Source: Plasmopara viticola
Taxonomy: Eukaryota > Oomycota > Peronosporomycetes > Peronosporales > Peronosporaceae
DNA length: 64,000 nucleotides
Reading direction: 5' to 3'
Assembly (NCBI GenBank): GCA_001695595.3
Contig: MBPM02000004.1
Location: forward strand, 1,612,001-1,676,000
Position numbers and translations under genes: made by a program. Shown here piece by piece: positions 46,719 through 57,674 of the stretch; positions within the stretch are counted from its first letter, which is position 1; each line of letters starts with the position of its first letter. The notes beneath the pieces were generated by a model, which searched no databases, was not told the DNA's origin, and was given only the letters and a program-made list of their open reading frames with translations.

Positions 46719-48471
46719 TTGCGTGCGGAGATTCCAACTTTCAAGCCGCAGCAGCAGCGTAAACGCGTACGTGGAAGCCGCGGAACAGGCTGTCAGTCTA
46801 CTATGATGAATCGCAAAATGCGAGGACAAGGAGATTTGATTCACTGGGTTGTTGAGGCCAACCAACTGGAACATAATCATAAGCCTTTCGTGGATGCTGC
46901 CCTTCATCCGCAAGGTCGGGCGCTTGATTTTGTTGAGCGAGATTTTTTTTTGCCTCCTCTCGGTCGGGTCTGGCTCCCCTAGATCGTAGGCATTTCTTAC
47001 GTGGTGGAACACCACTGGCTGCTCTTCTCGATGGTCATAAATCAGCAAGTCTTTGTGCACCACACTACACGCAGTTCGACGCCGGATGGCGACCCACGCA
47101 TCTATTTATTGTTCCTCCGACAACGAAAGAAATATGCTGCAAATTTGGCGCTGGGAAAACTTGGTGATCAAATTTCTCTTACAAAACAAACCGTTTTGAA
47201 ATTCCTCTTCTGCATGTGGTGGGGGTCAGCTCGACAAGCCAATAACGCTCTTCAAGCAAATATTTGTGGATTTCTTGTTGTCTCCATTGACTTTTGTAAC
47301 CGATAAAAAATTCGTTCTCATGAATGCTCTTGACGATCTAATTGTGAGGCTAATTACCGTCTTTGTCGCTGGCATATCAGCAAAAACATCCTTGCCAGGC
47401 AGCGCAGGACTTTTGAATTAATAAAGGCATTCCAGGAGCTCACGAGTCAATGAAAATTGTTTGTGGTATCTCCAACGACTGACATATGCCAGAGTCGGCT
47501 TGCCGAAATGCGAGAGCCCTTTCCGCGTCAAGTGTTGACATACTTGATGAGACCTGGCTTGCGTACAAGGAAAAATTTGTCTCTGCTTTTTGCGCGGCAA
47601 ACTGCACTATGGCCATACAACAATTTCACGAGTGAAGAGCGCACACTCTGCGTTGTAAAAGCGGGTTGCAATATCTACAGGTGATTTGTTGATTGTAGAT
47701 GCAGCTTGCCGGCTGGCTTGCGATGGCCAACTTGCTGCCATCAGACTGCACTTCGCACGAAAGCGCGCGATCACCGATATGCAATTTGGCCAAATCTTTG
47801 CTGGGGGAATGGGAGGGTTTCGGTGGCAGCGCTATAATCAGCCTTCGGTCAGTACAGAGCTAGGGATGATAAGAAAGAAAGTCAAGGCATGCTTGTCTTA
47901 AACTTTGGTCATCCATGCAAGCACAAATTGTAATCAGGAGCAGCCGCAACACCAGTAAGAGGCCTCACTCGCGACGATTTCGATTCGCAATGGTGGCTCA
48001 TTCAATCTTTTCGGGAGAGGAGAGCCGTACCACTGCCTCTACCATTGATCCACGAAACGCTTGAACGGATATGACGAAGGCTCCATACATCACAAAAAGG
48101 CGATCCTCGAGCACCTAGTAAACGTCCCGAATGGAAACTCTTACAATCCCACAAACCTACGAGGTTGTGGACGTCCCTCAGGATCGACTCAGCGCAATCT
48201 ATCGTACGTTGAGGTGCTTGAGTCGTCCCTTCGACCACAAAGACGATGCAGAGACTGTGGACAGACGGGACACAACAAAAGACGGTGCAATGAACCTATC
48301 GATTTCAACAGTAATGCCGATGCGGCTCGCACAGCCAATACAGAGATCAACCTCGATGCTCTGGGTACTGACGATGATTCAGGACACTCTGCTTGGTGTT
48401 CTTGTACTCCGTTTAATATGAAGTCAATCTCTTCCCATCCCGGAAGAAATTCGAAAATTGATCCATTTTAA
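46719..48471 (+). pseudogene. MULE transposase pseudogene (FAR1-like, with zinc knuckle)
   Basis: Pieces in order, in changing frames: a FAR1/WRKY-GCM1-type DNA-binding end (SRGTGCQ, then WVVEANQLEHNHKP); the MULE catalytic region with LCRWHISKNILARQR at about 47350-47400 (family pattern C-WH-KN); LHYGHTTTSRVKSAHSALKRYLQ near 47600-47680 (family pattern hFG-TSR-ES-H--LK); and a final zinc knuckle CRDCGQTGHNKRRC near 48250-48290, preceded by GCGRPSG. Stops and frameshifts separate the pieces. The combination and order are specific to MULEs. It is not functional. Confidence 0.75.
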
Positions 48472-48474
48472 TCA

Positions 48475-49010
48475 TTATTTAGCGGGAACTTTTAGTTGAT
48501 TTAGAAGAGCAGCTGTAGTAAAAAGAACATAATCTACGGCTTGATTCTGCCGCAATGCATCTTGCTGCTTTCTATACGAAGACAACAGTGTCTTTTTGAC
48601 ATCGTCGGTTATAACATTCAATGGGGCTTGCAACGTAACACCCATAAAAGCAACAGACAAAAACAAAAAAAATGCTCTAGAGCTGGTAAAGCGTGATCAT
48701 TTATGGTACCCTTTCCAAAGCAGGTCGCTACCTGCATATCAAATGCCTCTTCATCGGCAAATTTTGATCCACCACACAAAGAATACTCAAGGTCTATCTT
48801 TCGAAAGTCTGCATATAATAATTGACTACATGTACCACTTTCCATACATCCATTACGTGACTTGTTCACGAAAGAAAACATAGTGGTTCTGCCGCTTTCA
48901 AGCAACACGAGAACATTTTCAAGAAATAGCGTCGCGGCAAGAAAGTTGGAGCCACCCACCATCTGTAGTATCGTCGCTGGGGAATCTGGCTGAAAGTACT
49001 GAGAAAAATT
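48475..49010 (-). other. Possible captured gene fragment inside the MULE
   Basis: Two adjoining minus-strand frames look more protein-like than their surroundings. Frame one contains MVGGSNFLAATLFLENVLVL and CGGSKFADEEAFDMQ and continues upstream in frame to about 49006. Frame two contains MFLSVAFMGVTLQAPLNVIT and ends in LLNQLKVPAK at 48477. A GTAGCG...CTCTAG segment between them could be an intron, but the frame does not join simply. I do not recognise the family. Confidence 0.3.
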
Positions 49011-50361
49011 TCACTTGAATCGTTGCACTCACAAGAACCACCTTCGTTGCAAAAGAATTGACGTCTTAATCAAAATGAGTAGAAATTTTGGAAATTGGTG
49101 TCGTTCGCGTACTTCATCGAGAATAATATGGAAAAAACCTCGAGCGAGTGGGTCATTGTGAAGCCACTCAAGCAGCATTCCCGTGGTACAGAAAATCAGC
49201 TAGGATTTTGTATCAAAGAAAGAGTCAATCAAATAGCATGACCCACTTGTTCTGAGTCCTGTCCAGTGCCTTCACTTGGAACCCGTTCTGCAAGCGAAAT
49301 AGCGCTTATCCGTCGTGGCTGCGTACAAACGAACCTCGTCTTCTCCACAAGTTCTCGTCCCAACGCGTCATCAAGTGGAAACTGCGGAATGTGAGTCAGT
49401 TTACAGCGTCCAATATTACCTAGAATTTATCGGGTTGAATATGTGCAAATTTGCAAGGTATTTGCAATGCGAATGTTCAATGCAATATTATCGTTGAAGT
49501 AGGTCTATGTACTCTAAACGCTTTCGCTGCAACCTAGCCTCCCGCCGATTTCTTTTTGACGGTATATATCTCTAAACCGCAAAAAAACATAACTTAGATC
49601 GGTAAATCGCGGTATTTGTACTCATTTTTCAGCAAGTAACCCACATAACAATAGCAGCCGCCAAACGTTAGGTCAATACTTTGTAGGAATACCACGCCAG
49701 CAAAGTTTGCGAAGCTGGTCCAAACAACAACTTCTTTTGCCAACAACTGCTCAAATTGCATGTAGCGTAAATTTTCTCGACGCATTACGCGAAGACAGCC
49801 CTGACGCGATAGACCTCAGTGAGCATACAAATAGATAAATGCAGCTCACATTCGGGCCAGTGAGGGCGTTGCCCACTTTGGCGGTAGTTGGTCCGTATTC
49901 GCTTTCTTCACTGATCCTGGCAAAGCTTGTGGCTTTCGTTGCGCCAAAACTTATCTATTTCGCCGTGAAAAGAAACCCGACGTTGCTGTATTGCTGAGAT
50001 TAGCAGCTGTTACACGCTCCTGTTCCTTCCGCGCAAATTAATGCAATGCAGTCTTTAAAAGGCTTGATGTCATCTCATGCGGAGGAAACTGTATAATCGC
50101 ACGATAGCCAAACTCAGACATCTTTGCCGTTGCTGCAAATGTATCGAGCTCACGGCGAAGAGCTTTCCAGTGCAGCAATCAACATAAGCATTTGCATTCG
50201 ATACTAAAGACGATGATCGCGCGATAGTACCTACTCTGCGTGAAACACTTTCACGAGTTCCACGCTTTACCGATCGTCTAGTGAAAGTGGTGCGGTGGAC
50301 AGATTAAAGATTAAGAGAGGGGCTGGCTAACAAAAAGAGGAAGGGATGGTTAGCGGCTCCC

Positions 50362-52565
50362 TTAATGGAACAATTTTCAACCTGCACAAGTCGATTCCTC
50401 CAAAATCGGGAATTCTGAGTGGTTGTTTACATATCTTCCTACATGCTTCCTCTGTGTTAGGTGCTGTGTAAATTCGGCACATCTGGTAGTACTTTGCAGT
50501 TATTCGTACGCAGCTCTTGTCGAACGGGCGCTTCGCAATATTCGGAAAACTTAATGGCATAGACGGACGGCTGCGATTGCAGCTTTTCCTGCTGGACCGC
50601 GTCACAGCGTTCAAATTCTTCGCGCAAAGTTTGGAAGTGTCACTCCGGTAACCCGGCGGTAGCGTCGCTTGTGAACTTCAAGCCGGTAATTCATAAGGTT
50701 TCGATTTTTCAAGGATCGAAACACCTAAATCTTTTCTTCTGGTAGGAGTAGCCAATAAAGCTCTGATGACCACAGTTTATCAGGTGCGCGTAGCGCATGC
50801 GTTTTTAATCTGAGAGGCCACATTAAAAGCTAGGCATACGCCAATACACGAAGTTTTTTTTGTATTTTGATGGATCAGCTCATTGCAAAAATTGCTTTGA
50901 GCTCCGCCAGCGCTCGCACTCTGAGCAGTCAATATTTTTCTTGCGCCGGAGCTCAAAAATTGTGAAGAATCCCAAGGGTTAGTTCAATACCCATATGCGG
51001 TACTTAGTAACTCAGCATGGCACCTCTAAGCGGACAACAGAGCAAAATACGAGACTGATCTCGCGTCAGGCATGTTACCAGAAAATGGTCAGTACCTCGA
51101 AGTTCATATTTAAATAAAAACTAGGATCGCATCGGCGACCTCGCTCTCGTCATTGAATTTAAAGTAAACGAAAGGTCATGATTATTATAAGCTGAGCAGT
51201 GCATATGTGATTTACAAACACTCTTTCCATGAAAGAATGTGTTGCCTAGTAACGTCTACAAATGCACATTGAAAAGTGCACTGGACTTGCTATCAGATAT
51301 GAGGGAGGGATTTGAGTATGCTTCTCATGGCAGTTGCTGCACTCAGCCCCATGCTATGGGAGTCGTTAGTAGTAAGCAAGAGCTACCAGCAGTTTATGCG
51401 ATGTTTAAACGTCTGAGTATACATTTGTATCGAATATAGAGGGCTTTCACCAGGACATGCACCGACTTTTTATTCAAAGCGGCTCTATAGACGTATTAAC
51501 GCAGTCTTTACAGACTATAAGGACGAAATTACGGTATAATAACATGTATTTGTGGTGGAGGAGACAGAAGCACTTGGCTGTTACATGGAGCTTGAGGTCA
51601 CTACTGAAGAAGGACGCCTCGGCTTACGATCCTATATATAAAGGAGTGATATAGTCTAGCAAGCTATTTGCACAAGTTTAGTGACGGCCATACGGGTCTT
51701 GAAAAGCCTCTGTCCAACCTAGCGCTGGGACAGGATACTTTCAATAGCAGAAAAATAAATCTACATGTTCTAGCTCTGCCGAACGAGACAAAGGCTTTTG
51801 AGACAAACTGACTACGCCATCGATGGAGCGTAACCTTGACTTAATGACGTTATGAGGACGGTCATAATTGAGTCATCTTGTGAAGCTTAGGGCTACCGAA
51901 AAGAACCACCCCATTCATAAAATCTAACGTTCACCTTCGTTCATTTAGCCGATTAGACAGTGTCAGTGTCACGCTCATGTACTTGTAGAGCCTCAGCATG
52001 TGGCTTGCTTCCTAAGCGGGATACAGTCAAATATGGTTGCCCGTCGTCTTGAATTAAAGAACAGTCCACGGCTTACTGAAATCCTTCACGACTGCCTCAA
52101 CAGCCGAAAAGCCAATTTCGCAAGCACGATCCATGTTATAAGATAAGGAGCTCTTCCGATATGTGGCCAGAGACATAATATGCAGCTCAGCTCTCTATCA
52201 AACCAGCGTATCTTCACGAAAGTATTTATTCAGTCTTTTGCCTTCACAGGTAACCTCCCATTTTAAATAATCAACTATAAAAAGATGCTCATCGTCTATA
52301 CTTTGTATAGATACTTAGACCGAAAATTTGACCAGTCAAGCATTAAATGCCCAACGATAATATGTGACGAGTTTGATGAGTATGCGATAGTCTAGGAGAA
52401 TGCATACATTGTCCCACACCTCTGAATACCAATTGAACTTCCTGTTTAACTACTCGATCGTTCGAAAAGACTGCTACCGATGGCAAATACGTGCATATTA
52501 AAAAATGTTTAACCGCTTCTGATCAGCGTAGAAACTAAAGAATCCTTCGCAAGAGTGCAGCCGAT
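50362..52565. other. Intergenic region, nothing recognised
   Basis: I find no gene, tRNA or clear repeat here. Open frames such as 50327-50614 overlap the MULE end and show no domain. Confidence 0.5.
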
Positions 52566-53714
52566 TTAGTTGGTTTTCCGACCATTTACATCGGCGTTGA
52601 ACTTGGCATACAACAGACTGTCACGACCGACGTTCATGTTGACCATGGCCATGATCGCTATCAGCAACATTGCTCCAAGCAGCACTGACGTCCACAAAAT
52701 GATCTGATACTCAGCAATGTCAGGCATCGAGACGGCGCCACGTGACGTGGAATTGGTCGTAGAAGTCGAATTGTCATCATCCATTATGCTGCCACTACCA
52801 GCCGCTATGTCCTCATCCCCACCGTCATCTTCATCACTTTCCTCACTGTCACTGTTACTCTCTGCGTCATCATTTTCTTTATCTTTCTTTTGCTTTAACA
52901 CCAGCTTCCGATTACGCGTACGCCGCGAGAGCGCTGCTGTCTGCTCCACAGCAGTAGGCAACGTGCCTGTCATCATTTGTGCTGCAACAAACTGTTCGTT
53001 CTTCATCAGTTCAGCTAAAAACTCGGTTACTGCGGTGGTCATGGCTTGTTGCGCCGCGTTCTGCTTGTCTCCCTGGAGGCCCGAGATGCCTACAAGTAAC
53101 AGTTTCTTGCCTTGAATATGCTTCAATTCAGTTGTGAGACTCGTAAGCTCTGCCAGCTGCTGAGCAAAAGCCATGTCTTGTTCGTCACTGGAACTCAAGA
53201 AGCTGTTAGCCTTCAGCACTTCCTGCACCACTTCCGTCTTAACTTGCAATGTCTCGGCGCTTACGCTGGCACAGAGCGCAATGCTACCCGCACAATACGT
53301 AGCCGATGGGTATTTTGACTTGAATTGTTGCGCAACAGCTATCGAAACTTTAACGTTTGCAGGCTGGGCCGGATACAGCTCGTTAAAGATTTGAGCGCCG
53401 CCTAGAGCTGCATGAACGGTGTCCAAGCTTGCCAACGATGCACCTTCCAATAATATCATCGCATAAGCGTCGCTATTCGTAAATATATCGGCCTGTACCG
53501 GACTCTGGCCTGCCGGGCGCGAGGAAAGTCGACCCGTGCTAAGTCCCAGCGAGTTTAGCGCAAGATTGGCCATTCCAGCAGTAGAGAAGGGATCCGAAGA
53601 GCGCGTTTTATGCCATAAGGGAGAAGAAGACTTGCTTAGAATCAATATTTGATCGGAAGAGGCCTCGGAGACCGCGAGAGGCGCGGCCACAAGCAGGAGA
53701 AAGAGCGAGCGCAT
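52566..53714 (-). CDS. V-ATPase accessory protein 2 (renin receptor)-like membrane protein
   Basis: The single-exon gene encodes 382 residues. It has a signal peptide (MRSLFLLLVAAPLAVS), a long lumenal domain, a basic patch with a furin-like site (RRTRNRK, about 270), a very acidic Ser/Asp/Glu stretch (about 282-310), one membrane span (about 339-358, LWTSVLLGAMLLIAIMA) and a short cytosolic tail. The span and tail match the ATP6AP2 signature: human NMDPGYDSIIY against NMNVGRDSLLY here. ATP6AP2 assists assembly of the proton-pumping V-ATPase in the ER and Golgi. The lumenal part is too diverged for me to align. It starts 151 bp from TBP on the opposite strand. Confidence 0.65.
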   Translation of the reverse strand: MRSLFLLLVAAPLAVSEASSDQILILSKSSSPLWHKTRSSDPFSTAGMANLALNSLGLSTGRLSSRPAGQSPVQADIFTNSDAYAMILLEGASLASLDTVHAALGGAQIFNELYPAQPANVKVSIAVAQQFKSKYPSATYCAGSIALCASVSAETLQVKTEVVQEVLKANSFLSSSDEQDMAFAQQLAELTSLTTELKHIQGKKLLLVGISGLQGDKQNAAQQAMTTAVTEFLAELMKNEQFVAAQMMTGTLPTAVEQTAALSRRTRNRKLVLKQKKDKENDDAESNSDSEESDEDDGGDEDIAAGSGSIMDDDNSTSTTNSTSRGAVSMPDIAEYQIILWTSVLLGAMLLIAIMAMVNMNVGRDSLLYAKFNADVNGRKTN

Positions 53715-53865
53715 GGCGGCGGTTGAGACTTGGATCTACGTGAAGAGTTGAATAAGGGAAAAACTACCTTATTGGCTTATTATACTGGAGAAACGCATAA
53801 AGTTTAAGAGGTTCCTACAACAAAATTTGCTCTTTTGCTCAAAAATTTTTCATGACAATCACTCG
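53715..53865. promoter_or_regulatory. Shared divergent promoter region, ATP6AP2-like / TBP
   Basis: The start codons are 151 bp apart on opposite strands. A five-codon upstream ORF (ATG at 53852, stop at 53867-53869) overlaps the TBP start and could affect its translation. Confidence 0.4.
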
Positions 53866-54854
53866 ATGAGCACCAGCAGCGACGAGAGAGCGTGGTCCCG
53901 CGCGCGACTTGCAGAAGAAGGCGTGGCTTACCGTGTGGTGTACGTATAGCAAGCGTGTCTTCCATTATTTTCATACTGACCTGACTCTTCACTCTTTTAG
54001 GAATGTACTTGGCAGTGGTTTTGTCAATGACCGGATTGACATCCAGAAACTCGCACTGCTCGTGCGCAATGCCGACTATGCTCCTCGTGTAGGTGACTTC
54101 ACGCTCGATGTAGGGATTCAAATGAGATTTAATTGCTGTTGTTGGCAGGGATTTAGCGCTTTGGTCATGCGTTTCCAAGCGCCTCGCGCGACGGTGCTTG
54201 TCTACCGAAGTGGCAAGGTGCGGGTTGCTTGCGACAGGTGTGACTCCATCTGCTTCATTCTCTGTAGTTTGTAGTGGTTGGGGCTACAAGTGTACAAGAC
54301 GCTCACTTGGCTGCCGAGAAGCTGACTTCCATTCTCAGGGTACGTCGATAGTAAATGATTACTGGTGCTCTTGTGATGGACCTGAGAGGGCTAATTTGGC
54401 GACAGAAAGTTGCGTTTCCGAGTCATAGCAGCCAATTCCTGATTCGGAACATTGTTGGCTCCACGGATGTTTGCTTTAAAGTACGCCTTGAAGGTCTAGC
54501 CCGTGATCACCTTCGTTTTAGTACGGTAAGCAAGGCTTTTGACGCTGGGTTTTAGGGAAGGAAGGTGGTCATTGCATTTGCTCTTGAACTAGTACGAGCC
54601 AGAACTGTTTCCTGGCTTGATCTATCGAATGCTGCGTCCCAAGTGCACCTTGTTAATCTTTATCTCGGGCAAACTTGTAATCACGGGTTGCCAGGTGCGA
54701 CTTGTAAAGCAGTGATACTCATATTTGGAGGCTAAGATTGTTCGTGTAGACGCGAGCTGAAGGAGAGGAAGCACTTAGTACTATTTATCCCGTACTGCTT
54801 CAATACCGACTTCGTGATGATTTATCCGAAGATGACGAAGATGACGACGAGTGA
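53866..54854 (+). CDS. TBP: TATA-binding protein (TBP), seven exons
   Basis: Exons: 53866-53939, 54001-54088, 54149-54217, 54268-54339, 54406-54525, 54593-54694 and 54750-54854. All six introns are 50-67 nt and the phases agree, giving 209 residues. After a 24-residue head comes the TBP core: [37 protein letters not shown], then the second repeat [20 protein letters not shown] and [17 protein letters not shown], and [16 protein letters not shown] binds the minor groove of core promoters and nucleates Pol I, II and III initiation. Of the four intercalating phenylalanines, three are kept and the one in the first-repeat LVY is Tyr. An acidic tail (SEDDEDDDE) follows the core, which is unusual. 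It could be a TBP-related factor rather than the main TBP. Confidence 0.85.
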
Positions 54855-55054
54855 ATGGAAACAACTAGGGATGGGTAGCACTGTACTGACCTTATTTAAT
54901 GTGCTGCAAGAAGAGACCCAACGAATAATGATTCTGCTACACTATCGTATGTTCTACTCGCCAATAAGCACTTATAAGCATTGTTTCAAGAATCGCTCTC
55001 CATGCCACTTTTAGTAGGCAAGCACGTTTTTCCAGAAGAAACTCCGTATCGAGC

Positions 55055-57469
55055 TTACGCTAAATAGTTGTACATTTGGGCATTGGTTGAGTCTCGTTCG
55101 AGATATTCTCGGTCAATGAGACTCTCGATTCGGCGCTTGATATCAGCAGCTTTGGCGGGGAAACGAACTTGTGTAAAGATTTCAGCCATCAACAGCGCGT
55201 GTGACAACTTCTTGCGCGCCTTCATGATGCGCACGATCGCGGCATCCACCTGATACTGACGGTCCCTAAATACCCGCTCGTGCGTATCTTCATTCTCTTT
55301 CTTCGTCTCCTTCATTTGGATTGAATTAATTTTGATGCGAATGAGCTGGTGCGTGAACTTGGAATTAAACACAAACACATCGTCGTCGTTGACCTCTCTT
55401 CCTTTTGGTACTTTTTGCAGCACACGCGTTTTGCCACACGCTAGCGACTGGAGAGTCCGTCGCAGTTCTTGATCTTCAATCCGCGCCTGTTCTTTAATTT
55501 CCTTAAACCCCAACGAATCGACGCCATTGAAGCAAAGCAGCACCACAGTCTGATACAACGACACGACAAGTTCCTTCTTGCCAGATGGAAAGGTGCCTTT
55601 GACGACACACTGAGCAAGAGAGTGTTGCCATTGAAGCTGTCGACCTTGATACTTGGACGAGTAAAAGTTGTCAAAAATCTCCTTTAATGGAACTAGTGCA
55701 GCTGGCAAATTAATCTCCACAGCAGCGTACGGTGGCCAAAATCCGGTCGTTAACACTTGCACTTGCATATCGGGTACGCCATGAGTTTGCTGCAAAGTCT
55801 CTATTGCGTGTCTACACAAACAAATCCGTTAGCGACTCCTTTTGCTACGACATTTCACGGAGAGAAACTAAAACGCACCGGCTAGCTGCATGCTGTTGAA
55901 ACTGCGTCATTACGTTTTGAGATAGGTCGATATCCTTAAACATCCCTTCCAGCTACAAGCAAGACCAAAGTCAGTAATGGCTTGACTCCGACATCAGCAA
56001 AATCAGCGACGTACTTTGTTTGTAAAAGAGCTGCCGCACTCGGTCTTGAGTTTCGACAACATGAGCTTTTCCAAGTCAAATGAAGCGCTCTTGCCAACAA
56101 GTAACCGCTTGGCCAAGTCCTTCTTGTAAAAGGCCTCAAACACATCCTTGCCTTGAATGTATCGAAAAATCACCATCACGCGATCCAGAAGCGCTTCCAC
56201 TTCAGCTTCCGAGCCGCCTTTATTGCCCGTTCGAAGCTTCGAGTCGACAAACTTTGCAACGAGTTCCGCAGGACGGTTTGCTCGCACGTTGATGGCTTTC
56301 TCCATTGCCGATTTCATGGCAAACAGAAAATCCGAGTTTGATTCAAACGACTCGCTCAGCACCGCGTCCAAGTCTGCTTTCAATCTAAGTATCTTTTCGA
56401 CAAACGTCTTTTCTTGCTGATCATCCAGCACGAGCTTCGAGACATGCTTTTGAATATACGTCGAAAACGCAGACTTGATATCGTCGATTGCATGGACTCT
56501 GGCAAAAAGCGTGTACATTCGCTTCAAGCTGTCAATTCGCTTTTCCTCCATCAACGTCTCAAATCCACGCTCTAATAAAGTTGCGACATGTGGCTTCAAG
56601 AGCTTGTTCTCGACCACTGCTATCAAGTGTTTCTTTGTAGATGCATCGAGGTAGTGATTCACGCGTTCCGTCTCTTCGTGCAATCGTTTCTCGGCATGCA
56701 ATAAAAATTGGGGTACACTCACGGACTCGACCGTGGTGGCTCCTTCTTGCATGTAAAAGCGCTCGGAAGCCATCAAGAAGGGTGTCTCAAAGTCTGCATG
56801 GTACAAGTGGAGCGACAGCAGCATCTTAATGAGAGTATACAAGTAGCTGCGATTCACAGCCTCGCCTTTCCGTTCCTGTCTCACCATCTCGAGCAGGGCC
56901 TCAATGAGCTTCGTTTCCAACGTCCGACGCTGGACTAGATTCTCGCGCATGACGTTCAGTCCCATGTCATAGATGGACGCAATATGGGGTGTCTGCATCA
57001 CGTACGTGCGGTCCAAGTACAAAAAGATGGTACGCAGTACCAACATATCGTCACAATGGTCGACCCAGAGGCGATGGACTGCTTCGAGAAAGCTTTCCAT
57101 GTCTCCGCCAGTGTAGTGCATCAATTGCTCCACTCGGTCTTGAATATGCAACGCACACGTTTCTTCGAGTCGTTTGTAAAGCTGTGGGGCCATTTTCCAC
57201 GTACACATGTCCTCGACCGAGCGGTACAATTCCTCTCTGCTCAATGTTGACGTTTCTTTACCATAAACGGCATGTACAGCCGCCAATAATTTGGCCCACG
57301 TGTCCGCTTCAAACGATTCAGGCAGTTTGGGAATCGTTTTAAAAGGTTTGATCGTCATTTTCTTCTTCTTCGTGCCAAGTTTCAGCCCCGCCCCGCTGCT
57401 ACTTCGTTCTTGCTTCCGATTGAACCCTGTGTGTCCATGTGGAGACGAAACAAAGCCAGTTGAAGCCAT
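55055..57469 (-). CDS. CUL4: Cullin-4, three exons
   Basis: Exons: 57469-56015, 55952-55879 and 55811-55055, giving 761 residues (human CUL4A 759). The start chosen is the ATG of MASTGFVSSPHGH; the frame further upstream has no ATG. Cullin repeats fill the N-terminal half (RLWVDHCDDMLVLRTIFLYLDRTYV, IYDMGLNVMRENL). The cullin homology domain has GKDVFEAFYKKDLAKRLLVG and LSKLKTECGSSFTNKLEGMF, then ELRRTLQSLACGKTRVL. The winged-helix end has the neddylation context DAAIVRIMKARKKLSH and finishes YLERDSTNAQMYNYLA. CUL4 scaffolds DDB1-RBX1 ubiquitin ligases acting on chromatin and DNA-repair substrates. The N-terminal KPFKTIPKLPESF fits CUL4 rather than CUL3. Confidence 0.92.
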
Positions 57470-57674
57470 GGAATGCAAGACTCCTCCACACTGTGGTAGT
57501 TTGCGCAATAAAACGATTAGTTACGAAGCAAAAGGACCGACAGACCTCGGCAGTCGACGAAGGACCTAGGGTGCTTGCTTTTTTACCTTTCTAAACAAAT
57601 GCCAAAGTGGTTTTCAGGTTAAACAGGACGGCCTCAGATTCTGAGAAGTACCCCTTTTATTCTGATTCCGTCAC
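57470..57674. promoter_or_regulatory. Shared divergent promoter region, CUL4 / carboxypeptidase
   Basis: The start codons are 205 bp apart on opposite strands. No specific element could be assigned. Confidence 0.4.

Larger units (their letters stand above)
46407..50361 (+). mobile_element. Decayed Mutator-like element (MULE) with terminal inverted repeats
   Basis: GGGAGCCGCTAACC at 46407-46420 recurs in inverted orientation at 50348-50361, each followed inward by related bases (AGTCCCCTCCC; ATCCCTTCCTC). Between them lies a broken MULE transposase (46719-48471). Outside the ends, ATTAATAAA and TTAATGGAA may be the remains of a target-site duplication. The element is about 3955 bp long. Its inner right half (48.5-50.3 kb) has no recognised gene. 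Confidence 0.65.

Noticed and set aside
48061..48471. Zinc knuckle CxxCGxxGHNxxxC as a retroviral-type gag
   Set aside because: The GHNKRRC form, the GRPSG run before it and the FAR1 and MULE catalytic pieces upstream identify it as the MULE transposase tail.
53804..54178. 124-codon minus-strand ORF
   Set aside because: It lies antisense to TBP exons 1-3 and has no family features.
57470..57508. Upstream extension of CUL4 (RKLPQCGGVLHS...)
   Set aside because: The frame is open but has no ATG; the first ATG at 57469 gives the expected CUL4 length.
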